This document shows positions 42,535 to 51,107 of a DNA stretch of 64,000 bases, piece by piece. A model generated the notes under the pieces. The model searched no databases and was not told the origin of the DNA. It worked only from the letters and a program-made list of their open reading frames with translations. The stretch's first letter is position 1; the number at the start of each line of letters is the position of its first letter. The DNA is from Streptomyces sp. HUAS ZL42 (GTDB lineage Bacteria > Actinomycetota > Actinomycetes > Streptomycetales > Streptomycetaceae): contig NZ_CP160403.1 in NCBI RefSeq assembly GCF_040782645.1, positions 1,302,001-1,366,000 of the forward strand, given 5' to 3'. The translations under genes and the position numbers were made by a program.

Positions 42535-44592
42535 TTGCTCACCGAGTCCCGGACCGGCCGGATACGCCGGACGACCACTTCCGCCAGCCGCCCCCGCGGC
42601 GCGCCGACCGCGGCCACGCTGCTGACCGCCGCACTCGTCGGCGCCTTTCTCGTAGCGAGTCCCGCCGCCGCCTCGGCGACGGCCGCGGTCGCGCACACGC
42701 ACCCCGCCTGGGCCACCGCGACGGCCGACCATGGTGCGGCAGCCGCCTCCACCACGTTGACCCCCACGGTCTTCTACGCCGGGCAGGACCCCGCCGGCAT
42801 GACCGCTTACGCGCAGGCCGTCTCCACGCCGACCAGCCCCTTCTACCGCCACTACCTCACCCCCGCCGAGTACCACGCGCGCTTCGGCGCCACCGCCGCG
42901 CAGGTCAAGGCGGTGCGGTCCTGGCTCACCGGGGCCGGCCTGAAGATCACCTCGTCGGACAAGGCCGGTGTCACCGTGACCGGCACCACCCCGGCCATCC
43001 AGAAGGCCTTCGGCGTCACCCTGCGCAGCTACAAGATCAAGGGTGAGAGCTACGTCGCACCGACGGCCGACGCGCAGGTGCCCGCCGCGGTCGCCGCGGA
43101 CGTGGGCACCATCACGGGCCTGACGACGATGCCGACCGTGATGCGGCCGGCGGGCCCGCTCGGCCAGGTCACCACGAGCCTCGCCAAGGGCGTGACAGGC
43201 GCCAAGGCCACCGCCTCCAAGGGCCGCAACGGCGCCACCTTCCTCGGCCCGGCCCGCTGCTCCTCCTACTACGGCGAGGTCAAGGACGACACCGTCCCTC
43301 CGTTCAACGGCAAGCAGAACCCGTACGTCACGTGCGGATACAAGCCCTCCCAACTGCGCGGCGCGTACGGCGTCACCCGCTCCAAGCTCACCGGCAAGGG
43401 CGCTACGGTCGCCATCGTCGCCGCCTACGGCTCCCCCACGATGCTCGCCGACGCGAACAAGCACGCAGAGAACCACGGCGACAAGCCGTTCAGGGACGGC
43501 CAGTACACCGAGATGGTCACCCCGGAGCAGTGGACCGACCTGAACCGCTGCGGCGGCACCAACGGCTGGGCGATCGAGCAGACTCTGGACGTCGAGGCCC
43601 TGCACGCGATGGCGCCGGACGCGAACGTGCGCTACTACGGCGCGAACACCTGCAGAGACGCGGGATTCCTCAAGGTCTTCCAGACGATCAACGACACGCA
43701 CGGCGCCGACATCGTCTCCAACTCGTGGGGCGCAGCCATCTACCGGACCACCGGCGACGTGGACCTGGCGTCGATCGCCGAGTTCAACCGGGTCTTCGCG
43801 CAGGGGGCCATCGAGGGCATCAGCTATCAGTTCTCCACGGGCAACTGCGGCCCCGATGACCCGGCCACCTTGTGCGGCATGTTCAGCGAGTCGTCGACAC
43901 CGCAGCCCCATTTCCCGGCCTCCAGCCCGTGGGTGACCGCCGTCGGCGGCACCAGCATGGGCATCGGCGCACGCAACCAGGCACTGTGGAGCACCGCGTG
44001 GGGCACCCATGCGTGGTACCTGCTGAACGACGCCTGGTTCCCGGGCGGCTGGGTGTTCGGCGGCGGTGGCGGCACCAGCTCCCTCTTCAGGCAGCCCTTC
44101 TACCAGCAGGGCGTGGTCTCGACCGAGCTCGCCAAGACGCTGCCGAACGGCACGAAGGTCGCCAACCCGATGCGGGTGACCCCGGACGTGTCGATGCCCG
44201 CCGACCCCTTCACCGGCTTCATCGTCGGCATGACCGTGGCTCAGTCCGACGGCAGCACCGGCTACGCCGAAACCAGCATGGGCGGCACCAGCCTCGCCTG
44301 CCCGCTGTTCGCGGGCCTTCAGGCCTCCGCCATCCAGGCGCAGGGCGGAGAGAACATCGGCTGGGCGAACCCCGCCATCTACGCACGCGCCGGCAGCCAC
44401 GCCTTCACCGACCTGACCGCCACCGGCCCCGGCAGCCACGAGGCCAGTGTCCTTCCGGCCTCCGCGGACGTCCCGACCGTCACTGTGAACTTCGGCGACA
44501 ACCATCTGCTGAAGGCGGGCCGCGGCTACGACAACACCAGCGGTGTCGGCACCCCCTCGCCGTACTACCTCTGGTCGTACCGTATCCGTTAG
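42535..44592 (+). CDS. Secreted S53 (sedolisin) serine-carboxyl peptidase
   Basis: A 685-residue preproprotein starting at TTG 42535 with GAAGGG upstream. A signal peptide (about residues 25-50, ending AAASATAAVA) precedes a pro-kumamolisin activation domain with PTSPFYRHYLTPAEYHARFG. The S53 catalytic domain shows Glu and Asp in WAIEQTLDVEALHAM and the nucleophile in the GGTSLACPLFAG motif; the oxyanion region is IVSNSWGAA. Such enzymes are acid-active secreted endopeptidases. The C-terminus contains the calcium-site-like GRGYDNTSGVGTPSP. A strong hairpin follows. Confidence 0.9.
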   Translation: MLTESRTGRIRRTTTSASRPRGAPTAATLLTAALVGAFLVASPAAASATAAVAHTHPAWATATADHGAAAASTTLTPTVFYAGQDPAGMTAYAQAVSTPTSPFYRHYLTPAEYHARFGATAAQVKAVRSWLTGAGLKITSSDKAGVTVTGTTPAIQKAFGVTLRSYKIKGESYVAPTADAQVPAAVAADVGTITGLTTMPTVMRPAGPLGQVTTSLAKGVTGAKATASKGRNGATFLGPARCSSYYGEVKDDTVPPFNGKQNPYVTCGYKPSQLRGAYGVTRSKLTGKGATVAIVAAYGSPTMLADANKHAENHGDKPFRDGQYTEMVTPEQWTDLNRCGGTNGWAIEQTLDVEALHAMAPDANVRYYGANTCRDAGFLKVFQTINDTHGADIVSNSWGAAIYRTTGDVDLASIAEFNRVFAQGAIEGISYQFSTGNCGPDDPATLCGMFSESSTPQPHFPASSPWVTAVGGTSMGIGARNQALWSTAWGTHAWYLLNDAWFPGGWVFGGGGGTSSLFRQPFYQQGVVSTELAKTLPNGTKVANPMRVTPDVSMPADPFTGFIVGMTVAQSDGSTGYAETSMGGTSLACPLFAGLQASAIQAQGGENIGWANPAIYARAGSHAFTDLTATGPGSHEASVLPASADVPTVTVNFGDNHLLKAGRGYDNTSGVGTPSPYYLWSYRIR

Positions 44593-44622
44593 CAAGCGGC
44601 ACCGAGCACGTGCAGTAACGCG

Positions 44623-44664
44623 AAGCGGCAGGCATTCCGGCGGACGGACCGGGGCCTGCCGCTT
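44623..44664 (+). terminator. Hairpin terminator after the sedolisin gene
   Basis: A perfect 11-bp stem AAGCGGCAGGC/GCCTGCCGCTT with a 20-nt loop, 30 bp after the sedolisin stop. The downstream CCGCTCTGT is only weakly T-rich, as is common for Streptomyces terminators. Confidence 0.7.
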
Positions 44665-44752
44665 CCGCTCTGTGTCAGGGTTGCGTATGTCCTGGGCCGG
44701 CACGGTTGACGTACAGGATGCTCTCGAGGTTGTTCCGACCACCAAGGGATCG

Positions 44753-44805
44753 GAGCGCGGCAGGCGCGGACCGTCCTCGGAGGACGGTCCGCGCCTGCCG
44801 CGCTC
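44753..44805. terminator. Large bidirectional terminator hairpin
   Basis: A 53-nt perfect palindrome (26-bp arms around one central base) beginning GAGCGCGGCAGGCGCGG and ending in CGCTCTTG. It lies eight bases beyond the stop of the convergent polyester hydrolase, so it can stop transcription from both sides. It shares the core GCGGCAGGC with the hairpin at 44623-44664. Confidence 0.8.
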
Positions 44806-44813
44806 TTGATGGG

Positions 44814-45676
44814 TCAGAGAGGACAGGTGCCCTCGAAGACGGCGGTATTGGGGTCGTTCGGGATCGGGCAGAGGAACTGGTCGTAGCGGGTGTCGTCGTC
44901 CACGAAGCGTTTGAGCCAGGCGATGCTGTACTTGGCGATCGTGGTGTTGGGGCTGGCGAAGGTGAAGTGATCGGCGCCCTTCAGCTCGACGAACGCCTTC
45001 TCGTGGGCTTTGGTCAGCGCATCGTAGGCGGGCCGGGCGAAGGTGGAGACGGGGGCGACGGTGTCGCCATCGGCCCCGAAGATCATGGTGGGCACGATGA
45101 TCTGCTCGCCGACGTTCGTGATGTCCCAGGGCGCCAGAGGGATCGCCGCCTTGAGCGCCGGATTGGCCGCCGCACTCTGCAGAGAGCCGCCACCACCCAT
45201 GGACCACCCCATCACGGCCAGCCTGTTGGGGTCGATCCTGCTTTTGACCGAGCTTTTCGTGGTCAGGTAGTTGAGCGCGGCGAGTTGTTGTCTGCTGCGG
45301 TCGGACGGGAAGTCCCACAACGCATTGGTGTCCAGGGTCATCACCACGAAGCCCTGAGAAGCCAGCCGTGGCCCGTACCAGGCGATCTGGGCCTGCCCGG
45401 AGACGAAGCCCGGCATGACGACGATGGCGCCGAAGGTGCCCTGGCTCGTGTCGGTCGGGTAGTAGATGGTGCCGTTGTTGAAACCAGGGCCACTTCCCGC
45501 CGGCACGGTGACGGAAGAGACGGCGAACGGGCCGGTGACGGCGGTGAGCTCGCCTCGGTGGGGGCCGGGCCACGCTCGTAGGGGTTACCGGAGGCCGCGT
45601 GGACAGGGGTGGCGAGCGCGATCGAGACCACGACCGCAAGGAACGCCATGAGCGCTCGGGGGCTGAGCAGTTTCAC
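44814..45676 (-). pseudogene. PETase/cutinase-like polyester hydrolase with 1-bp frameshift
   Basis: A secreted alpha/beta hydrolase of the Thermobifida cutinase/PETase type. The start is GTG 45676 (GAGAGGAC upstream), with a signal peptide and mature N-terminus ASGNPYERGPAPTEAS. At about 45554 one base is missing; in the other frame the expected sequence continues as TAVTGPFAVSSVT, then PAGSGPGFNNGTIYYP. Total length 863 bp equals 288 codons minus one base. The catalytic core is intact: Ser in GWSMGGGGSL (45203-45201), Asp in GADGDT (45065-45063), His in GADHFTF (44969-44967), and the C-terminal disulfide cysteines of FLCP and GTCPL. The intact remainder could only start without a signal peptide. 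Known family enzymes hydrolyse cutin, lipids and PET. Confidence 0.8.
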
Positions 45677-45698
45677 GGGAGTCCTCTCGGACGTGCTG

Positions 45699-46361
45699 TC
45701 AGTTGGTGTAGACGGCCGGGGCACCGGCGACACTGCTGTCGACCACGGGGGCGTAGCTGGCCGTGAAGTAGCCGTTGCCCGCGCACAGCGCCGAGCCGGA
45801 GACCTTCCTGAAGGCCTGGTTGGTGAAGGTCAGGTCGCTGGCACCGTTGGAGCTCGTTCCGGAGAGGCTGGGCGCCTGGTAGACGCAGGTGGCGGAGCCC
45901 AGCAGGGTGGAGAGCACCACCGTGGTCTGGATGCTGCCACCCGGGGCCGGGGTCACCGTGACGGTACCGTCGGAGGCGGCGGAGGTGGCGTAGGGCAGGG
46001 CGTCGACGGTGATGCTGCGCACCGCGGTGACGCCGAAGATGTTGCTGGTGCAGCCGCTGAAGGTCTGGGAGGTCGCGGACTCGGTGGCGACGCCCGGGGC
46101 CGCGGGGTTCGACGTCACCGTGGCGGAGAGCGTCGATCCCGTGCAGGCGATGCGGGAGGTGCCGTCGCTGGTGGTGGCGAGGGTGGCTGTGGTGCCGCTC
46201 GCCAGCGAGGCGGTGAGCACGTCGCCGACGGAGACCGCGTTTCCGGCGGCGCTGCCGTAGGTGAGCACGGCGCTGTCCGCCGAGGCGGCAGCGGCTGGGA
46301 GAAGGGCCAGGGCCGTCAGGGCGGCCGTGGCGGCGAGGGCGGGGACTGTGAACCTGGGCAT
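45699..46361 (-). CDS. Secreted Thr/Ser-rich protein, unknown function
   Basis: A 220-residue protein with an N-terminal signal peptide MPRFTVPALAATAALTALAL and cleavage near ASADSA. The mature part is rich in Thr, Ser and Ala and forms repeated beta segments (SGTTATLATTSDGTSRIACT, GCTSNIFGVTAV), with six cysteines suited to extracellular disulfides. It is a typical actinobacterial 'Tat pathway signal' or secreted hypothetical protein. It lies 22 bp upstream of the polyester hydrolase on the same strand, so both are probably cotranscribed and secreted. Confidence 0.75.
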   Translation of the reverse strand: MPRFTVPALAATAALTALALLPAAAASADSAVLTYGSAAGNAVSVGDVLTASLASGTTATLATTSDGTSRIACTGSTLSATVTSNPAAPGVATESATSQTFSGCTSNIFGVTAVRSITVDALPYATSAASDGTVTVTPAPGGSIQTTVVLSTLLGSATCVYQAPSLSGTSSNGASDLTFTNQAFRKVSGSALCAGNGYFTASYAPVVDSSVAGAPAVYTN

Positions 46362-46666
46362 GCGGGGTCCTCTGCTGTGAGTGCAGGTGGCGAGTGCGGG
46401 TTCGCCGGCCCCGACTCGGGGTGAACGCGGTGACCCGGGCAAGGCGGTTCCCGGACTGCGGGAACGGCTGGTCCGATGTGCGCCCCTGGCCCGAGGCCAG
46501 GGGGGAGTGCTCACTTGCTGGCGGTCTTGCGCGTGCGTGACACTGTCGGCTCCGGCGGCTCTACGGCCGCAGGTCCGCGCAAGTTGAAAACCTGTGAGAG
46601 TTGTAAACCTGACGGGTATTCAAGTCAATACACTGCACATGAGTTCGCGACGAAAGAGGACGAGCC
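46362..46666. promoter_or_regulatory. Divergent control region with direct repeats TTGAAAACCTG/TTGTAAACCTG
   Basis: About 300 bp between divergent genes. Near the tetR side, TTGAAAACCTG (46584-46594) and TTGTAAACCTG (46601-46611) form an imperfect direct repeat 17 bp apart, in a local AT-rich patch that is unusual here. It is a candidate binding site for the adjacent TetR. No ORF or RNA gene recognised in the rest. Confidence 0.45.
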
Positions 46667-47443
46667 ATGGCCGCAGGGACGTCGACGCCTCCTCAGCTGG
46701 TGCTGCCCGGTACCCGTGCCGGACGCGACCCCGAGCGCTCGCTGCGACGAGGCCCACGCCGAACCTCACCCGAGGCGGTCACCGCCAACCAGCGCGACAG
46801 ACTGCTCGACGGCTTTGTGCACACCGTCGCCGAGGTCGGCTACGCCGGTACTCGCATCAGCGACGTCTGCCGGGCCGCGGGCGTGACCCGACCGGTCTTC
46901 TACGAGATCTTCGACGGCAAGGAGGACGCCTTCCTCGCCGCTCACCGGTATGGCACCTCCCTGGTCTTCGACGCCATGGAGCACGCCCACTCAGAGGCCT
47001 CCGACTGGCCGGGCCGGGTGCGGGCCGGGCTCGGCGCGCTGCTCGGCATCCTGGCCGAAGCCCCCGCGTTCGCGACGATGGCCGTCGTGGAGATCGACGC
47101 GGTCGGGCCTGCGGGACGGGTGGCGCGCGAGGCGATGTTGGCCCGTTTCCGGGACTTCTTCACGGACCTGCCCGATGTCGAACTCCCCTTCCCTGTCGAT
47201 GAGTTGATCGACACGGTGGTCGGCGGTGTGTACTCCGCGATCTACCGGCGGATCGCCGCCGGCCGGACCGCCGACCTGCCGGATCTGCTTCCGGGTCTGA
47301 CGTTTTCCGTTCTGGCTCCCTTCCTCGGCCCGGAACTCGCCGCGGCCGGCCTCGGCGAACCGGCGTCCTCTTCCCGCCCCCACCCGGGCTGTCCGGCCCC
47401 GTCCCCGGACACCGGAGACAGCGAACGTTCGACGAGGCGGTGA
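46667..47443 (+). CDS. TetR-family regulator with extended N-terminus
   Basis: A 258-residue protein. An unusual ~40-residue basic N-terminal segment (LRRGPRRTSPEAVTANQRDR) precedes the HTH, visible as GYAGTRISDVCRAAGVTRPV followed by FYEIFDGKEDAFLAAH. The C-terminal domain ends in a Pro/Ser/Gly-rich tail. ATG 46667 follows AGAGGA. It is divergent from the secreted protein/polyester hydrolase pair and may control it through the direct repeats upstream. Confidence 0.85.
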   Translation: MAAGTSTPPQLVLPGTRAGRDPERSLRRGPRRTSPEAVTANQRDRLLDGFVHTVAEVGYAGTRISDVCRAAGVTRPVFYEIFDGKEDAFLAAHRYGTSLVFDAMEHAHSEASDWPGRVRAGLGALLGILAEAPAFATMAVVEIDAVGPAGRVAREAMLARFRDFFTDLPDVELPFPVDELIDTVVGGVYSAIYRRIAAGRTADLPDLLPGLTFSVLAPFLGPELAAAGLGEPASSSRPHPGCPAPSPDTGDSERSTRR

Positions 47444-47500
47444 GCACCTCTTCGCAGGAGGACGCCCGTCTGAGGTCTGGAACAGGCTGTGGCGCGACAC

Positions 47501-48775
47501 TCAGGTGCCCGTCGAGCGCAGGGGGGACGCCGGGGGCCGGACGTATTCCGGTGCCGGCCGGGAATGCTCACGGTCAGGGCCCGGACGGTCCCGTTCGCGG
47601 GGCGGGCCGAAGGCCACGTTCGCCCGCAGGGCCATCTCCAACTCGAAACGGGCCTCCGCGTCCCGCAGTGCCTCGCCGAACACCTTCTCCAGCTGCCTCA
47701 TCCGGTACCGCACGGTCTGCGGATGGACGTGCAGCCGCACGGCGGTCACCCCCACGCTGCTCTCGCTCTGTAACCAGGCCAGCAACGTCTCCGCCAGCCG
47801 GTCACGCTGCGGTGCGGGGATTCCGGCCAGCGGTGCCAGAGCCCGGGACGACAGTGCCCGGATCAGCGGCTCGTCCGCGTAGAGGACCAGCGTCGAGAGG
47901 TGGTCGGCGCACCGGAGCACGCCGTCACCTGGCAGGATTCCACGACGCATCAGCGACAGAGCCCGTGCCGCACAGCGCAGTGAGTCGACGATCTGGGACA
48001 GCGGGACGGTCGGCCCGACCGCGGTGGGCCGACCGCGCAGCACGGGTGCGAGGGCGTGCCTTCGTGGCACGCCGGGCCTGTCCGGGTCCGGGATGACCAG
48101 GCGTGCGGGGCGTGCGCTCATGTCGGCCAGCACTCCGGCGGGCAGCAGCAGTTCGTCGTCCTCCTGCTCGATTCCGTCCACAGCCATGACCGCGACACGC
48201 CTGGGCATGGCCCAGCGTGCGGTGCGGGCAAGTTCCTCGACCGCTTCGGCGGAGGCCGGAGGATCGGCGAACAGCAGGTCCATCAGGCGTTTGCGGCGGC
48301 GCTGCAACTCGCCGGTGCTGTGCAGCCGGGCCTCGCCGTGGCCTTCGGTGGCCGCCTGCATGATCTCGTGCATGTGGGTGAAGGCCGCCTCCGCCAGCGC
48401 GGCCACCTCGCCGGAGTCCAGCCCGAGTTCGTCGGCGGCCTTCGCCAGGCGCCGCCAGGCGGCCCGCCCGCCGAGCCGGAGCGCGGCCTGCAGCACTTCC
48501 AGGCCACGTCCTTCACCGGCTTCGCCCCGCCCGATCTCCTGGTAGGTGCGAGCGACACGCTCCTGATCCTGGTCGACGTCGGCGATGCGGTCCACGAAGA
48601 GCGTCAGAGCCCGTCTGACTCCGGCTCTGATGGTTCGCACATACGCGTCGTCGGCGGGCCGCGCGTATTCGGGTACCTGAAGCTGTACCTCGTGTTCGAT
48701 TTCCTTGGTGATCTCGTCGAGATGCGGACGCAGAAAGTCCGCCAATCGCTGGGGGACGACGGCGAAGGGATCCAT
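47501..48775 (-). CDS. PucR/CdaR-like regulator, paralogue of 2847-4073
   Basis: A 424-residue protein. The N-terminal region contains QVPEYARPADDAYVRTIRAG and RTYQEIGRGEAGEGRGLEVL, and the C-terminal HTH is VTAVRLHVHPQTVRYRMRQL. Architecture and many segments (EYARPADD.Y, IGRGEA.EGR, ARLH..GELQ.RR) are shared with the regulator at 2847-4073, so they are paralogues. It is followed by a Pro/Arg-rich tail of about 30 residues. It lies downstream, on the same strand, of the esterase-FAAL-PKS cluster with 130 bp between, and could regulate it. Confidence 0.85.
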   Translation of the reverse strand: MDPFAVVPQRLADFLRPHLDEITKEIEHEVQLQVPEYARPADDAYVRTIRAGVRRALTLFVDRIADVDQDQERVARTYQEIGRGEAGEGRGLEVLQAALRLGGRAAWRRLAKAADELGLDSGEVAALAEAAFTHMHEIMQAATEGHGEARLHSTGELQRRRKRLMDLLFADPPASAEAVEELARTARWAMPRRVAVMAVDGIEQEDDELLLPAGVLADMSARPARLVIPDPDRPGVPRRHALAPVLRGRPTAVGPTVPLSQIVDSLRCAARALSLMRRGILPGDGVLRCADHLSTLVLYADEPLIRALSSRALAPLAGIPAPQRDRLAETLLAWLQSESSVGVTAVRLHVHPQTVRYRMRQLEKVFGEALRDAEARFELEMALRANVAFGPPRERDRPGPDREHSRPAPEYVRPPASPLRSTGT

Positions 48776-48905
48776 CCTGGCTGCTCCTACCGCTCGGTCA
48801 AGGCGGCACAACCGAAGACGATATCCCCCGCGGGACTCCGCCGAACTGTTCCTCAACTGATAAGACGGGCTGGGAAGTTGTCCGTTCATGACAAACACGC
48901 AGGGA

Positions 48906-49907
48906 TCAGGCCGGCACACCGAGCGCCGCGGCGAGTACCGGCCAGGAGGTGACGAACTCCCGCTTCCAGTCGCTCCATTGGTGACCGCCGCCCTGATAGA
49001 GGTGCTGGGTGACCGGGACACCCAGGCGGCCGAGTTCGGTGACGAAGCTCTGGGTGGAGGGAGCCACGAGGCTCTCCAGGACTCCGGGCAGCAGGGCGTC
49101 GACACCGCCGCTGATGAGCTGCGCGATCGCGAGGATGATGGCGAGAGGGCTGCTGAGGCTGCCGCTTCCCGCGGAGACGTAGAGCGCGGTGCCCCGCAGG
49201 GCGTTCGCTCGGGCCAGGGGGTTGTAGTCCTGCCACGTGGCCGAGTCGCGGGTCGGATCGCCCCACAGCGACAGAGGGTCGAGGCTCTCTCGCGCCACGA
49301 TCGCCTGGATGATCGTCGGCATCCTCGTCGCCCTGGTGTCGGGAATACCGCTGTACGACGCGGCGGCCACGAACATTCCCGGATGGCGGGCGGCGTGCGC
49401 CATGGCCCCGTACCCTCCCGTCGACACACCGGCGACGGCCCGGACACGGGAGGCCCGGTAACCGGCGCTCAGCACCGCCGGAACCTCCTGGAGCTGGAAG
49501 GTCTCGTAGTCGAGGCCGGTCCGCCACCGCGTGGGGATGGCGGTGGGACCTCCGTCCGGCATGGCGACGATGAGGTCCCGGTTCGCCGTGACCGCCTCGA
49601 TGTCGGTCTCCCTGGTCCACGAGGTGTAGTCGTCGTGCGCGCCGTGCAGGAGGTAGAGCACCGGCCAGGTCCGGCCGGGTCGGTCGGCGTAGGAGGTCGG
49701 CAGGATGATCCGCACGGGCGCGGTGCGGCCCAGCGCGGCGGAGGGAACGCCGAGGTCGTAGGTGCGGGGGCCCAGTCGGCTGACGGTGACATCGGCGGCC
49801 GAAGCCACCCGGGCCCCGGCCAGCACCCCCGCGACTCCGAGGGCGGCGGCCTTGGCGACGGTACGGCGGGACGGACCGCGGTGGTGAGCGGACGGGCGGT
49901 CGGACAT
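48906..49907 (-). CDS. Secreted esterase of the antigen-85/esterase D superfamily
   Basis: A 333-residue protein with a Tat-type signal (PSRRTVAKAAALGVAGVLAG) ending at VASAA. The alpha/beta hydrolase shows LYLLHGAHDDYTSW, MPDGGP and the nucleophile elbow GVSTGGYGAMA with Ser162. The C-terminal QGGGHQWSDWKREF carries the likely catalytic His. Ag85 (FbpA) enzymes of this family transfer mycolates to trehalose in mycobacteria; other members are simple esterases. It lies just downstream of FadD32-like and Pks13-like genes in the same direction. Confidence 0.82.
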   Translation of the reverse strand: MSDRPSAHHRGPSRRTVAKAAALGVAGVLAGARVASAADVTVSRLGPRTYDLGVPSAALGRTAPVRIILPTSYADRPGRTWPVLYLLHGAHDDYTSWTRETDIEAVTANRDLIVAMPDGGPTAIPTRWRTGLDYETFQLQEVPAVLSAGYRASRVRAVAGVSTGGYGAMAHAARHPGMFVAAASYSGIPDTRATRMPTIIQAIVARESLDPLSLWGDPTRDSATWQDYNPLARANALRGTALYVSAGSGSLSSPLAIILAIAQLISGGVDALLPGVLESLVAPSTQSFVTELGRLGVPVTQHLYQGGGHQWSDWKREFVTSWPVLAAALGVPA

Positions 49908-49971
49908 GGCAGGCGGCTCCTTGCGGGGGTCGGGAGGAGACGAGGACGGAAGTTCCGGTGCCGGCCGATCC

Positions 49972-51107
49972 TCAGAGCGGCTCCTGGCCGAGTACTCGGT
50001 TCAAGTGATCGGCGATGGTCTGGGCATGCGGCGGGTCGAGCAGCGAAGGGGGACGTCGACGACCTCGCCGCCCGGGTGGAGGAGGGGGGCCGGGAGGGGA
50101 CGGCCCGCGGTGTGCAGGGCGGCCAGTTGGCCGCGGAAGGTGAGGGCGGGGTCGTCGTCTCTGCGCAGTGTGGGCAGGTGGAGGGCGTCGGGCAGGTTCT
50201 CGGCGAGCGGGTGCAGGAGCAGCGGGTGCGGGGAGATCTCGATGAAGGCGGTGTGCCCGTCCGCCGCCGCGGCGGCCAGCGCGCCGGCGAACCGGACCGG
50301 AGAGCGGAGATTGGCCGCCCAGTACGCGGCGTCGAAGTCGCAGGCACCGGTGGGGTCGTCGTGGACGGTCGAGTAGACGCGTACGGCGGTGTCGGAGCGG
50401 CCCCGGACGTCGCCGAGACGGGCGACCAGTTCGGGCATCAGCGGCTCGACCTGGGGCGAGTGCCCGGCGCCCTGGACGAGCATGGTGCGGGCGGTGCGCC
50501 CCACGGCTGTGAGGTGTTCGACGAGCCGGGTCACGGCCGGTGCCTCACCGGTCACGGTCTTCTGCCCGGGTGAGGTGTGCACGGCGAGGTGGACACCCGG
50601 GAACCGCGGTGCGATGTCGTCGAGTTCGTCGTCGGTGGGGTCCACCACCGCCATCGCCCCGCCACGCAGGGTGGCGAGCAGCCGGGACCGTACGGCGATG
50701 ACGCGGGCACCGTCGGCGGGATCGAGCGCCCCTGCTACGACCGCTGCCGCGACCTCTCCCATCGAGTGCCCGACGACCGCGGCAGGTTCGACGCCGTAGA
50801 ACGCAGTCACCAGGGCCACGCACGCCTCCGGGCAGCCGGCAGCCGACTCCGACCACGGCGATCGGTTCGTGGGCGAATGCCCCGCGGGGGACGTGCACGG
50901 CCTGCGGGCCTGGTGCCGCGCCGCCCAGGAGGGTGACCAGCGCGTCGACGGTAGGCGCTTCCCATAGCAGGGTCGTGGGCAGCTCCCGGCCGACCGCGTG
51001 GGCCAGTTCTCCGGTGATGGCAACCGCGTCGCGCGAGGAAAGATGAAAGCGATCCGTTCGACGACCAACCGCCTCAGACCGATCGGTCCGTCCGCGCTCG
51101 CGCTCAT
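49972..51107 (-). pseudogene. Collapsed type I PKS: ACP, first residues of KS, then AT
   Basis: A polyketide synthase relic. The start MSASADGPIGLRRLVVERIA begins an ACP, and after a frameshift near 51044 the sequence continues as SSRDAVAITGELAHAVGREL in a second frame. It then reaches the KS N-terminus EPIAVVGVGCRLPGG at about 50850. There it jumps directly into an AT domain (CVALVTAFYGVEPAAVVGHS, MGEVAAAVVAG), so the whole KS core (over 1.2 kb) and KS-AT linker are deleted. The AT runs to VVDVP; the last residues LLDPPHAQTIADHLNRVLGQ are in another frame, ending 49972-49974. The ATG overlaps the FAAL stop by ATGA. Confidence 0.82.

Noticed and set aside
44814..45506. Treating the polyester hydrolase as an intact 230-residue protein
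   Set aside because: It would lack a signal peptide and the first strand of the fold, both of which are encoded upstream in the other frame after a single missing base.
42280..45639. Very long open frame antisense to the sedolisin gene
   Set aside because: Low-complexity shadow with no recognisable domain; only its upstream end overlaps the true polyester-hydrolase strand, in another frame.
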